Shown here: piece by piece, positions 26,968 to 37,840 of the stretch | Position numbering within the stretch: the first letter of the stretch is position 1 | Layout: every line of letters begins with the position of its first letter | NCBI RefSeq assembly: GCF_036898825.1 | Contig: NZ_JARUND010000001.1 | Span: forward strand, 1,488,001-1,552,000 | Length of the DNA stretch: 64,000 nt | Reading direction: 5' to 3' | DNA from: Streptomyces sp. B21-083 | Lineage (GTDB): Bacteria > Actinomycetota > Actinomycetes > Streptomycetales > Streptomycetaceae | Notes under the pieces: generated by a model | Databases searched by the model: none | Told to the model about the DNA's origin: nothing | The model's input: only the letters and a program-made list of their open reading frames with translations | Program-made: the position numbers and the translations under genes

Positions 26968-28250
26968 ACGAGGTTGACCTCCGGGCGCAGGGCATCGGCC
27001 GCGAAACGGCCGGCGTTCAAGGGGCTGATGTCGACGAAGGGTACGCGGCCGAGGCAGAGGTCACGGACCACCTCGCCGACCGCCGGTCCCTGGAGGAAAC
27101 CGTGGCCGGAGAACCCCGTCGCGTAGAGGAACCGGGAGGGTGAACTCGCCTCCCCGATCAGGGCGTTGTGGTCCGGGGTGATCTCGTACAGGCCCGCCCA
27201 GCCGCCCGTGCGGCGCAGGTCGATCAGGGTGGGCGCCCGGTGTTCCATCGCCTCGTACAGGCGGGGGATCCAGCGGTCGTGGGTGTCGGTGGCGAAGCCG
27301 GTCGTCTCGTCGGGGTCGGACATGCCGAGGAGCAGGCCGGGTCCCTCGCTGTGGAAGTAGAGGCTGCTGCTGAAGTCGATGGTCATGGGGAGCGTGGGCG
27401 GCAGTCCGGGGACCGGTTCGGTGACCGCGATCTGGCGGCGCAGGGGGTCGACGGGCAGGTCGACGCCGGCCATCGCGCCGACCGCCCGTGACCAGGCGCC
27501 GGCCGCGCAGATCACGGTGTCGGTGGCGATCCGGCCCTTGTCCGTGACCACGGCTGTGAGGGTGTCGCCGTCGCGTTCGATACCGGTGACCTCGGTGTGG
27601 CGCAGGACGGTCGCTCCGTGGCGGCGGGCAGCTGCGCCGTAGCCGTGGACGACCGCTTCCGGCGTGCAGTGGCCGTCGTCGGGCGAGTAGGCCGCCGCCA
27701 GCAGGCCGTCGGTGGTGATGAGCGGGGACAGCCGGCGCGCCTCGGCGGGGCTGAGCATCTGGCTGGGCACGCCCAGACCGTTCTGCAGGGCCACCCCCGC
27801 CTCGAAGGACGCGACGTCCTGGGGCGTGGAGAGGAGGAAGAGATAGCCGACCCGGTGCAGTCCGATGTCGTGCCCGATCTCCTCCCCGAACCGTCCGAAC
27901 GCCTCCAGGCTGCGCGCACCGAGCTGGATGTTGAGCTCGTCGGAGAACTGCGCCCGGACCCCGCCCGCGGCACGCGAGGTTGACCCGGAGGCCAGCTCGT
28001 CACGCTCGACGAGAACGACGTCCCGTACGCCCGCCCGGGCCAGGTGGTAGGCGATGCTCGTACCCATCACGCCGCCGCCGATCACGACCGCTTCGGCCCG
28101 CTGGGGGGCGCTCATCGCCCCTCTCCCCCGTGCCGCGTGGACACCGCTGTGGCAGCCGATGCCGTCGGGGCCGGTAGGGGCGCCCGCGTCGGTCTCCCCG
28201 ACACCGATCACGTCCACGTACACAGCCACATCCGCCGACGTCACGCTCAT
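26964..28250 (-). CDS. FAD-dependent amino-acid oxidase (DAO family), possible pipecolate/saccharopine oxidase
   Basis: 428 aa from the ATG at 28250. The FAD fingerprint VVIGGGVMGTSIAYHLARAG begins near residue 55; STSRAAGGVRAQFSD and the C-terminal FSGHGFLQGPAVGEVVRDL are typical of the sarcosine/dimethylglycine/pipecolate oxidase group. The start at 28250 is chosen because it makes an ATGA overlap with the upstream gene, as at the other junctions of this operon, and third positions remain GC-rich across the extra 45 codons. A start at 28115 (MSAPQRAEA) would give the normal family length. Substrate inferred from neighbours: a cyclic or secondary amine from lysine. Confidence 0.8.
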   Translation of the reverse strand: MSVTSADVAVYVDVIGVGETDAGAPTGPDGIGCHSGVHAARGRGAMSAPQRAEAVVIGGGVMGTSIAYHLARAGVRDVVLVERDELASGSTSRAAGGVRAQFSDELNIQLGARSLEAFGRFGEEIGHDIGLHRVGYLFLLSTPQDVASFEAGVALQNGLGVPSQMLSPAEARRLSPLITTDGLLAAAYSPDDGHCTPEAVVHGYGAAARRHGATVLRHTEVTGIERDGDTLTAVVTDKGRIATDTVICAAGAWSRAVGAMAGVDLPVDPLRRQIAVTEPVPGLPPTLPMTIDFSSSLYFHSEGPGLLLGMSDPDETTGFATDTHDRWIPRLYEAMEHRAPTLIDLRRTGGWAGLYEITPDHNALIGEASSPSRFLYATGFSGHGFLQGPAVGEVVRDLCLGRVPFVDISPLNAGRFAADALRPEVNLV

Positions 28251-29227
28251 CGTCCCGCCCCCCTCGCCGCGTGGATGACGGCCCAGGCGGCCGCCGCGTC
28301 CTGCACGCCGAGGCCGACGCTGTTGTAGTAGACGATGTCGTCGGGGCCGGTGCGGGCGGTGCGTGCGCCCGTGAGGACCTCCCCGAGCCCGATCAGGTTC
28401 TCGTGGGACAGCAGGCGGTCCCGGAGAGCGTCGATCACCGGTCCGGCGTGTTCCGCCGCGGTCGCCGGGTCGTCGACGACGACGGCCGCCGCTCGCCGTA
28501 CGACCCCGGCGTCAACCTCGCTGCGGGTCGGCTCGAACGACCCCACGCTGACCACCGTGCACCCGGGCGCGAGCCACGCGCCGCGCACGACGGGGGTGGT
28601 GCTGAGGGTGCAGGCCGCGACCAGCGATGCCCCGGTCACCGCCTCCCGGGGGGTGTCGGTCGCCTCGGCGGCGATGCCGAGTTCGGCCGCGAGCAGCTCC
28701 GCCGCCCGCGCGCGCCGCTCCGGGTCGGGGCTCCACACCCGTACGGACTTCAGGTCCCGTACCCGGGCGACGGCCCGTGCGTGGGCGAGTGCCTGGGTGC
28801 CCGAGCCGATGAGGGCCAGTTCGGCGCTGTCGGCGGTGGACAGCGCGTCGAAGGCCACTGCGCTGGCGGCGGCCGTACGCAGGGTCGTGACGGCCGTGCC
28901 GTCCATGACGGCGGCGAGTTCGCCCGTCACCGGGTCGAGGGCGGTGATGACGGCGTGCACGGTCGGCAGGCCGGCCGCGGCGTTGCCCGGGTTGACGCTG
29001 CCGAACTTCGCCACCGCGCCGGTGTCCCGGGACAGCCGGGAGACGTACGCGAAGACCACACTGTCGTCGAAGCGGCTGGGATGCATGATCTTCCCGGGCA
29101 GATCGGGCTGACTCGCGCCACCCGCGCCCAGCGCGCCGAACGCCGCGCGCTGCGAGGCGATCGCCGTGTCGGCGTCGAGGAGGGCCGTCACCCGGTCCCG
29201 GGAGAGGAAGAGGACGTCGTCGGTCAT
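28247..29227 (-). CDS. Ornithine cyclodeaminase/mu-crystallin family protein (ketimine reductase-like)
   Basis: 326 aa from the ATG at 29227 (GGAAGAGGGA just upstream). It shows LSRDRVTALLD, the KFGSVNPGNAAAGLPTVHAVI catalytic strand with its Lys, MDGTAVTTLRTAAASA, and the NAD motif LIGSGTQALAHA. Members deaminate ornithine or lysine to proline or pipecolate, or reduce cyclic ketimines such as piperideine-2-carboxylate. As first gene of an operon with two saccharopine dehydrogenases and a DAO oxidase, a pipecolate/piperideine step is plausible. Confidence 0.85.
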   Translation of the reverse strand: MTDDVLFLSRDRVTALLDADTAIASQRAAFGALGAGGASQPDLPGKIMHPSRFDDSVVFAYVSRLSRDTGAVAKFGSVNPGNAAAGLPTVHAVITALDPVTGELAAVMDGTAVTTLRTAAASAVAFDALSTADSAELALIGSGTQALAHARAVARVRDLKSVRVWSPDPERRARAAELLAAELGIAAEATDTPREAVTGASLVAACTLSTTPVVRGAWLAPGCTVVSVGSFEPTRSEVDAGVVRRAAAVVVDDPATAAEHAGPVIDALRDRLLSHENLIGLGEVLTGARTARTGPDDIVYYNSVGLGVQDAAAAWAVIHAARGAGR

Positions 29228-29328
29228 TCCCTCTTCCTTTCCGGAATCGGGGCTTCTGGCACCCCCCGCGCGCATACGAATGACGCGCGCCCCCGGATCG
29301 GGGCTCCCGGCCTGCTCTCCCGGTCAGC

Positions 29329-29985
29329 TCAGGACCAGTGCGCCACCGCGTCCAGGTGCGGCAGGACGTGGTCGAGACGCTCGCGCTTGGTCCGCAGATA
29401 GGTGATGTTGTTCTCGCACGGCGGGATCAGCAGCGGTACATCTTCGGCGATCTTGATGCCGTGGTGTACCAACGCCTCACGCTTGCGCGGGTTGTTGGAC
29501 ATCAGGCGCACCGAACGCACCCCCAGGTCGTGGAGGATCTCCGCCGCGACGCCGTAGTCACGGGAGTCAACCGGCAGGCCCTGCGCGAGGTTCGCCTCGA
29601 CGGTGTCCAGGCCCTCCGCCTGAAGCTGCATCGCGCGCAGCTTGGCGAGCAGTCCGATACCCCGGCCCTCATGCCCTCTGAGGTAGACGAGAATGCCGCT
29701 TCCCTCGGCGACTATCGCGCGCAGCGCCGAGTCGAGCTGGTCCCCGCATTCGCAGTGCTGGGAGCCGAAGGCATCACCGGTCAGGCATTCGGAATGCAGC
29801 CTGGTGAGAACGTCGTCCTCGGCGATCTCACCGTAGACCAGCGCCACTTGCTCGTCACCGCGATCGTGGTCCATGTATCCGACCGCCTGGAAATCGCCGT
29901 ACACGGTGGGCAACGGCGCATTCACCACGCGTTCCACTCCCGAGGCCTGGGAGGCTTTGCCGAGTACGCCAAGTTTTTCTGTCAT
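29329..29985 (-). CDS. GTP cyclohydrolase II homologue, Tyr-to-Met (FAPy-forming) variant
   Basis: 218 aa. Zinc ligands C67, C78 and C80 (SECLTGDAFGSQHCECG), the GHEGRGIGLL catalytic loop and DTVEANLAQGLP are intact. At the catalytic Tyr position of RibA (E. coli LRAY) this protein reads LRAM, Met119, codon 29629-29631. From memory, an S. coelicolor paralogue (SCO6655) with the same Met stops after ring opening and releases the formylated pyrimidine FAPy-RP instead of the riboflavin precursor. The gene starts only 38 bp from a divergent creatininase-family gene, a plausible deformylase. It is therefore a specialised enzyme, not the housekeeping ribA. Confidence 0.9.
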   Translation of the reverse strand: MTEKLGVLGKASQASGVERVVNAPLPTVYGDFQAVGYMDHDRGDEQVALVYGEIAEDDVLTRLHSECLTGDAFGSQHCECGDQLDSALRAIVAEGSGILVYLRGHEGRGIGLLAKLRAMQLQAEGLDTVEANLAQGLPVDSRDYGVAAEILHDLGVRSVRLMSNNPRKREALVHHGIKIAEDVPLLIPPCENNITYLRTKRERLDHVLPHLDAVAHWS

Positions 29986-30023
29986 GATCTGGTTCCTAAG
30001 CAGAGACGAAAGGCCGGGAGAAC

Positions 30024-30857
30024 ATGGATGAATCGGGAATACGGTCGACGGCGTCCGTAGCGTTGCCTACCGGCGGCCTGTTGCCGGTGGACACTACGGA
30101 AGACGTACGGACACGAGCCGCCGGCGTCTCAACGCAGGTCGCCGTTCTTCCGGTCGGGAGCTTCGAACAGCATGGCCCCTTCCTTCCGTTGACGACCGAC
30201 ACCCTGGTCGCCTGTGCCATTGCCCGGGAGATCGCATCCGCATACCCGGTGCACCTCCTTCCTCCGGTGACCATCGCCTGCTCGCACGAGCACGCCGCCT
30301 GGCCGGGAACCGTCAGCATCTCCTCCGTGACCCTTCACGCGGTAGTACGGGACATCGCCGATTCGCTGCGCCGCTCGGGCGTGGAGGCCCTGGTGATCGT
30401 CAACGGACACGGCGGAAACTACGTACTGGGCAACGTCGTTCAGGAATCCTCCGCACGCGGTGAGCGTGTCGCGCTGTTCCCGGCCGGGGAGGACTGGGAG
30501 ACGGCGCGTGAGCGGGCCGGAGTGGTGACCTCGCTGCTCACGGACATGCACGCGGGGGAAATCGAGACCTCCGTCCTTCTGCACGCTCATCCCGAATTGC
30601 TCCGTCCCGGTTATGAAACCTCTGACTTCGTCGCCGACGACCGCCGGCATCTCCTCACCCTCGGCATGGCCGGTTACACCGATTCCGGTGTCATCGGGCG
30701 CCCTTCACTGGGTTCCGCCGAAAAGGGGAAGGCGTTGCTGGCGAGCTTCGCCGAGTCCTTCGGGGCGTATTTCTCGATGCTCACCGAGGCCGGTACCGGT
30801 GCCGAGGACGCTGCGGACTCTGTGGGCTCCGCCGGCTCCGTCGGCGACCAGAAGTAG
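30024..30857 (+). CDS. Creatininase-family amidohydrolase (ArfB/MftE-like)
   Basis: 277 aa, ATG 5 bp after GGGAG. It contains the metal-ligand motifs of the family: PVGSFEQHGPFLPLTTDT (Glu, His, Asp), VNGHGGNYV and HAGEIETSVLL. The usual GPHLPL His is Phe here, which is not a metal ligand. Archaeal ArfB of this family removes the formyl group from the FAPy nucleotide made by GTP cyclohydrolase III. Divergence from a FAPy-type cyclohydrolase makes the same reaction likely here (inference). The last ~67 codons overlap, antisense, the tail of the converging membrane-protein gene by 184 bp. Confidence 0.87.
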   Translation: MDESGIRSTASVALPTGGLLPVDTTEDVRTRAAGVSTQVAVLPVGSFEQHGPFLPLTTDTLVACAIAREIASAYPVHLLPPVTIACSHEHAAWPGTVSISSVTLHAVVRDIADSLRRSGVEALVIVNGHGGNYVLGNVVQESSARGERVALFPAGEDWETARERAGVVTSLLTDMHAGEIETSVLLHAHPELLRPGYETSDFVADDRRHLLTLGMAGYTDSGVIGRPSLGSAEKGKALLASFAESFGAYFSMLTEAGTGAEDAADSVGSAGSVGDQK

Positions 30858-32017
30858 CGGACGACCAGGACGACCGCGCCGGGCAGGGCGGCCACGAAGC
30901 TCAGCACGCCGTACACGACTGCGACGCTCAGCCCCATGCTGGCGCCCAGCCCCGCCGCCCCGAACGCCCATGCGGTGACGCCCTCGCGGGGGCCCCAGCC
31001 GCCGACGTTCAGCGGCAGGCCCATGGCCAGCAGCGCCAGTACGGCGATCGGCAGCAACTGCGCGACGGAGGCCGAGGATCCGGCGACCCGGGCGGCGACC
31101 ACGAACATCCCGAGGTGTCCGGAGAGGATGACCAGGGAGGAGAGCGTCACGCCCGGCAGGTTCTCGCGGGAGAGCAGGGCTCCACGGGCCTCGGTGAGCA
31201 CGGCGCGCAGGGCCCGGGTCCTGCGGGCGGCGGCGCTCGGGGCGCGGTTCATCCGGACGGCGACGAGGACGGCGACAACGCCCACGGCGGCGAAGGCCCC
31301 CATCAGGGCGACCCGGCGGGCCTCTGCCAGCACCGGGGACGGCAGAGTGAGCAGAACCGCTCCGCCGACGGTGATCAGGGCGACCTGTCCGGCGACGCGT
31401 TCGAGGACTACCGCTCGGACCCCGCGCTTGATGTCACCGGCGCTCTTCCCGTGCCGTACCGCGCGGTGCACGTCACCGAGGACGCCGCCGGGGAGGGCCG
31501 CGTTCAGGAACAGTGCGCGGTAGTAGTCGGCGATCGCGGGGAGGAGCGGCAGCCTGAGCTGCAGGCGCCGGGCGACCAGTGCCCAGCGCCAGGCGCTGAA
31601 CCCGGTGGTGAGCAGCCCGATTCCGAGGCCCACCAGCAGCGTCGGTGCGTCGATGCGCCGGAGCCCGTCCAGGAAGACACCGGTGCCGAGGCGCCAGAGC
31701 AGCACGCCGAGAATCGTCACTCCGGCGAGGGTGCCGAGGTGCGGGCGCAGGGCACGCGTCACGCGGCGCAGCCGGCTCGGGGTGGTGGCCTGCGGGGCGG
31801 CGTCCCGGGGGTCGACGAAGCCGATGACTCCGGCGCGGCCCGCTGAGGCGGAGCGCGTCAGTGCCGATGCCCCCGGGGCTGGTGCGGTTTGTCCGGTGCG
31901 GGCCGACGGGGGCCGGTCGAGCCCCGCGGCGGAGCCGCTGATCGGTACGATCCCGTGCCCCACGTCACCGAGGCCGCTGAGCACGACCTCGGCCGCGTCC
32001 ACCGTCTGGACGGTCAT
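30674..32017 (-). CDS. Flippase-like / lysylphosphatidylglycerol-synthase-type integral membrane protein
   Basis: 447 aa from the ATG at 32017, which overlaps the methyltransferase stop (ATGA). After an ~80-residue cytoplasmic head it has ~8 membrane helices with the UPF0104 hallmarks: FLNAALPGGVLGDVHRAVRHGK, and NVGGWGPREGVTAWAFGAAGLG before the last helices. Relatives translocate lipid-linked molecules across the membrane. A 65-residue Pro/Glu/Ser/Ala tail after the last helix runs antisense through the creatininase-family gene and may be unselected read-through. Last gene of the minus-strand operon. Suggested role: flipping the operon's lipid-linked product. Confidence 0.82.
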   Translation of the reverse strand: MTVQTVDAAEVVLSGLGDVGHGIVPISGSAAGLDRPPSARTGQTAPAPGASALTRSASAGRAGVIGFVDPRDAAPQATTPSRLRRVTRALRPHLGTLAGVTILGVLLWRLGTGVFLDGLRRIDAPTLLVGLGIGLLTTGFSAWRWALVARRLQLRLPLLPAIADYYRALFLNAALPGGVLGDVHRAVRHGKSAGDIKRGVRAVVLERVAGQVALITVGGAVLLTLPSPVLAEARRVALMGAFAAVGVVAVLVAVRMNRAPSAAARRTRALRAVLTEARGALLSRENLPGVTLSSLVILSGHLGMFVVAARVAGSSASVAQLLPIAVLALLAMGLPLNVGGWGPREGVTAWAFGAAGLGASMGLSVAVVYGVLSFVAALPGAVVLVVRYFWSPTEPAEPTESAASSAPVPASVSIEKYAPKDSAKLASNAFPFSAEPSEGRPMTPESV

Positions 32018-33048
32018 GACGTCGTCCCGCCCGCCGGCCTCGCCAGCGCCAGGAGGTCGCTGTGATGAACCTCTACTCGCAACTCGCCGGCCGCGCAGGC
32101 CTCCAGCCGCTCGGCGAGGTATTTGTCGGCGCGGTCCCGCAGGGCCGGGCGTTCCTCCACCGCTGCCGCGACCCAGCCGCGCAGCCACTCCGCGGTGAGC
32201 GGGGCCTCCACGGGGCCGAGGTGCCAGGCGCTGGGGTGGACGCGGACCGTGGCGCCCCGCTGGTCGAAGGCCTCGCAGGCCGCCGTGACCGCGTCGGGGC
32301 CGAGCATTCCCGATCGCCGCTGGTGGGCGTTGAAGGCGTCGGCGAGGTCCCCGTCCAGCGGGTCGGGGGTGGCGAACTCGACGCGGCCGGCCACGGACAG
32401 GGTCAGCAGGGCCGGGCAGCCGGCGCCCGCGCAGGCGGCGGCGAGGGCGTCGACCTCCTCACGGGTGAGGACGTCCAGCAGGGCGGAGGCGGTGACCAGC
32501 GAGGCGCCGGCCAGCGCGTCGGAGGTCAGCCGGGCGACGTCGCCGCGCCGTGTCTCGACCGTCACGCGGCTGCCGTCGGCGGCGGCGCGTGGCGAGGCCA
32601 CGGCGGCGAAGTGCAGCAGATAGGGGTCACGGTCGTGCAGGACCCAGTGCTGGGCGCCGTCGAGTCGGGGCGCGAGCCAGCGGCCCATGGAGCCGGTGCC
32701 GCAGCCCAGGTCGTGGATGACGAGCCCGCCCGGCTTTCCGGGCAGGTTGGCCAGCCGGATGCGCAGCGGGTCGAGCAGTTCGACGGCGCGTGCGGCGGCG
32801 TCGGGGCGCTCGCGCAGCTCCAGCCAGTCGGGCGCGTACCGGGGCGGGTCGTCGGGGCCGGCCTCGCGCAGCCGGATCGTGCCCCGCTCCCCGGGGCCCA
32901 CCGGCCCGGCGCCGGCCTTGACGTCCCGGTGCGTCGGCTGGGCCGGAATCCCGGCGGCGGGCTCGGCATTCGCGTCCACCGGAGTCACCGGTCCTCGTCG
33001 CTGGATCTCGGACGCCGCCGAAGTCGTGATGGTCGTCGTCTTCTTCAT
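32014..33048 (-). CDS. SAM-dependent class I methyltransferase
   Basis: 344 aa; AAGGAG precedes the ATG at 33048. After a ~65-residue disordered head comes ELRERPDAAARAVELL, then the SAM-binding motif I VIHDLGCGTGSMGRWL, the acidic HDRDP end of strand 2, and ASLVTASALLDVLTREEVD (motif IV region). It lies between a flippase-like gene and a short ORF, with ATGA overlaps on both sides. The methyl acceptor is unknown; a sugar or pteridine hydroxyl or amine of the cluster product is possible. Confidence 0.85.
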   Translation of the reverse strand: MKKTTTITTSAASEIQRRGPVTPVDANAEPAAGIPAQPTHRDVKAGAGPVGPGERGTIRLREAGPDDPPRYAPDWLELRERPDAAARAVELLDPLRIRLANLPGKPGGLVIHDLGCGTGSMGRWLAPRLDGAQHWVLHDRDPYLLHFAAVASPRAAADGSRVTVETRRGDVARLTSDALAGASLVTASALLDVLTREEVDALAAACAGAGCPALLTLSVAGRVEFATPDPLDGDLADAFNAHQRRSGMLGPDAVTAACEAFDQRGATVRVHPSAWHLGPVEAPLTAEWLRGWVAAAVEERPALRDRADKYLAERLEACAAGELRVEVHHSDLLALARPAGGTTS

Positions 33049-33301
33049 GCCGCGCTCCTTGCGTCCCGGGAGGTTCGCCCCGGCGTTCCCACGCGACTCC
33101 GCAGCGCGGCCGCCCGACGGCCGGGCTCCGACCCGGCCGGAGCCGGGAACGTCGTCACCTTGTTCGTGCCGTCGTCCACACCGTCCTTCGGGGTTCTGGA
33201 GGGTATCCGCCCTCGTACCCCGACGGCACCGCGCAGCGCGGCCACCCGAAGTCCCCGGGCGGAGACCGGCCCGGCCGAAGTCGCGTTCGTGCTCGCCGTC
33301 C

Positions 33302-33305
<4 letters not shown>
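33045..33305 (-). CDS. Small Arg-rich ORF (86 aa) with ATGA overlaps at both ends
   Basis: Between the glycosyltransferase and methyltransferase genes lies a 253-bp gap filled exactly by this frame. Its ATG (33305-33303) overlaps the glycosyltransferase stop and its TGA (33047-33045) overlaps the methyltransferase start, both as ATGA. The protein is basic, rich in Arg, Ala and Gly, and has an internal duplication: RVAALRGAVGVRGR near residue 20 and RAAALRSRVGTPGR near residue 66. No domain is recognised. It could be a small accessory or precursor peptide, or a frame kept open only to couple translation across the gap. Third-position GC is only moderately high. Confidence 0.45.
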
Positions 33306-36071
<2,766 letters not shown>

Positions 36072-36178
36072 CGGAGTTCCTCCTGAACGCTTGGGAAGTT
36101 GTTCACGTACTGCGAGGTGCACAGTCCGCGCACAGTACGCGGCATGATCCACTCTGTACATATGGCGGAGGACTCGCG

Positions 36179-36973
36179 GTGGCCCTGAACAACACGTACG
36201 AAGCGAGGCTGGTTCAGCAGGAGACCGCGCTGGGGGCGGGCCTGCAGGTCCTGTTGCTGGCTCTGATCGGCTCCGCGATCGGCCTGGGCACGGCGGGCTG
36301 GCTGACCGGGCTGGCGTTCGCGATCGCGACCTGGGCCGTACTGTCCCGCGCGCTGCACCGGTCCGGTTCGAAGTCGTTCGGCCCGGCCAACCGTGTGACC
36401 CTGGGCCGGGCGACGCTGGTCGGCGGGGTGACCGCCCTGGTCGCGGACTCCTTCGTGAGCTCGCCGCCCATCACGCTGTTCGTCGGCCTGACGGCCGTGG
36501 CCCTGCTCCTCGACGGCGTGGACGGCAAGGTCGCCCGGCGCACGGGCACCTGCTCGACGCTGGGGGCGCGTTTCGACATGGAGGTCGACGCGTTCCTCAT
36601 CCTGGTCCTCAGCGTGTACGTGTCGATGTCGCTGGGCCCGTGGGTCCTGCTGATCGGCGGCATGCGGTACGCCTTCGTCGCCGCGGCCCGCGCCCTGCCC
36701 TGGCTGAACGCCCCGCTTCCCCCTAGCACCGCCCGCAAGACCGTGGCCGCCCTCCAGGGCATCCTGTTGCTGCTCGGCGCCTCCGGCTACCTGCCCCACG
36801 CGGCGACGCAGGCCGTGATCGCACTGGCCCTGGGGACGCTGGTCTGGTCTTTCGGCCGGGACATCCTGTGGCTGTACCGCACGTCCCGCCCGCGTACGGC
36901 GGCGCCCGTCGCGTCGATCGCCTCGGTGGAGCGGCAACTGCGCGCCCTGGTGCCCGAGTCCCTGTCCCGCTGA
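36179..36973 (+). CDS. CDP-alcohol phosphatidyltransferase
   Basis: 264 aa, GTG at 36179 seven bases after GGAGGA. It is an integral membrane enzyme of about six helices with the complete CDP-OH-P signature DG-x2-AR-x8-G-x3-D-x3-D, seen as DGKVARRTGTCSTLGARF followed by DMEVD. Such enzymes exchange CMP of a CDP-alcohol (CDP-diacylglycerol) for a hydroxyl acceptor. It is divergent from the MDR dehydrogenase with 107 bp between. In this cluster it may join the pteridine/sugar product to a lipid, or make a dedicated phospholipid acceptor. Confidence 0.87.
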   Translation: MALNNTYEARLVQQETALGAGLQVLLLALIGSAIGLGTAGWLTGLAFAIATWAVLSRALHRSGSKSFGPANRVTLGRATLVGGVTALVADSFVSSPPITLFVGLTAVALLLDGVDGKVARRTGTCSTLGARFDMEVDAFLILVLSVYVSMSLGPWVLLIGGMRYAFVAAARALPWLNAPLPPSTARKTVAALQGILLLLGASGYLPHAATQAVIALALGTLVWSFGRDILWLYRTSRPRTAAPVASIASVERQLRALVPESLSR

Positions 36974-37042
36974 CCCGCGGCCCGCCCGGCGAGGCGCGGA
37001 CCGCGGCTCACGGCGACCGCCGTGCTTCCTGCGGCTGCTGCA

Positions 37043-37789
37043 CTACGAGCGTGCGGCCCGGGTCCTGACCAGCGTGAACGCCGCCGCGGCCAGGCCCAGT
37101 ACGCCCACGATCAGCCCGGCGATCCCCAGCCCGCGAGCCGTCGAGTCACTGGCCGAGCCGGAGTCCGAAGCGGCTTCGCTCTTCGGGGAGGTGGCTGCGG
37201 AAGCCGCCGCCGGGGCACTCGCCGCAGCACCCTCGTCCGCCGCTGCCGCCGCCGTCAGCTTCAGTGTGGGTGCCGGGTTCTCCGGCTCGTCCTGTCCCGC
37301 CTGAGCGGTCTCGATCCAGCGGACGACGTTGCCGTCGGAGTACGTCTGCAGGGTCTTGAAGGCCAGCTCGTCCGTGTTGTCGGGGAGTTGACCGAACGCG
37401 ACGTCGAAGTCCTCGTACTCGCCCTGCCGGATTTGGCCGCCGGACCAGGTGATCTCGGAGACGGCGTCGGTGATCGTCCCGTCGTCCGTCTTGATCGGCG
37501 TCTTCAGTTTGGTGGTCGTCACCTTCGCGGTCCAGCCCGCCTCCGGGGTGACGAGGACACCGAGGACGGGGTGGTCGGTGGGCAGGAAGACCTGGACCTT
37601 CGTGGTGCTCGCGGTGTCCTCCTCGTTGGGGACCCGGAAGCTCAGGACGCCGTCCGTGGCACCCTTCGCGTAGCTCTCGGGGTGCACGGTGACGTGCGCG
37701 AAGGCGGAACCCGCCGCGGCGAGGACACCGGCGGCGGTGAGACCGGTGACGACGCCGGCGCGGCGCAGGGTGATGCGGGTCGGGAACAT
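37043..37789 (-). CDS. ycnI: YcnI family (DUF1775) copper-related exported protein
   Basis: 248 aa from the ATG at 37789 (GGAG 8 nt upstream). It has a signal peptide cleaved at AFA-HVTV, leaving an N-terminal His as in the mono-histidine copper site of YcnI. The DUF1775 domain follows (LSFRVPNEEDTASTTKVQVFLP, ITWSGGQIRQGEYEDFDVAFGQLP), then an Ala/Ser-rich linker and a C-terminal membrane helix ending in basic residues. It should be displayed on the outer membrane face and handle Cu(II). It is followed on the same strand's upstream side by a His/Met-rich membrane protein gene. Confidence 0.9.
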   Translation of the reverse strand: MFPTRITLRRAGVVTGLTAAGVLAAAGSAFAHVTVHPESYAKGATDGVLSFRVPNEEDTASTTKVQVFLPTDHPVLGVLVTPEAGWTAKVTTTKLKTPIKTDDGTITDAVSEITWSGGQIRQGEYEDFDVAFGQLPDNTDELAFKTLQTYSDGNVVRWIETAQAGQDEPENPAPTLKLTAAAAADEGAAASAPAAASAATSPKSEAASDSGSASDSTARGLGIAGLIVGVLGLAAAAFTLVRTRAARS

Positions 37790-37840
37790 GGGCACAACTC
37801 CGTACTGGTGACTGGTACTGGTGACTGCTGTCGAGGAGCT

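Noticed and set aside
29329..29985. Housekeeping riboflavin ribA
   Set aside because: The catalytic Tyr is Met and no other rib gene is adjacent; the neighbours are unrelated to riboflavin.
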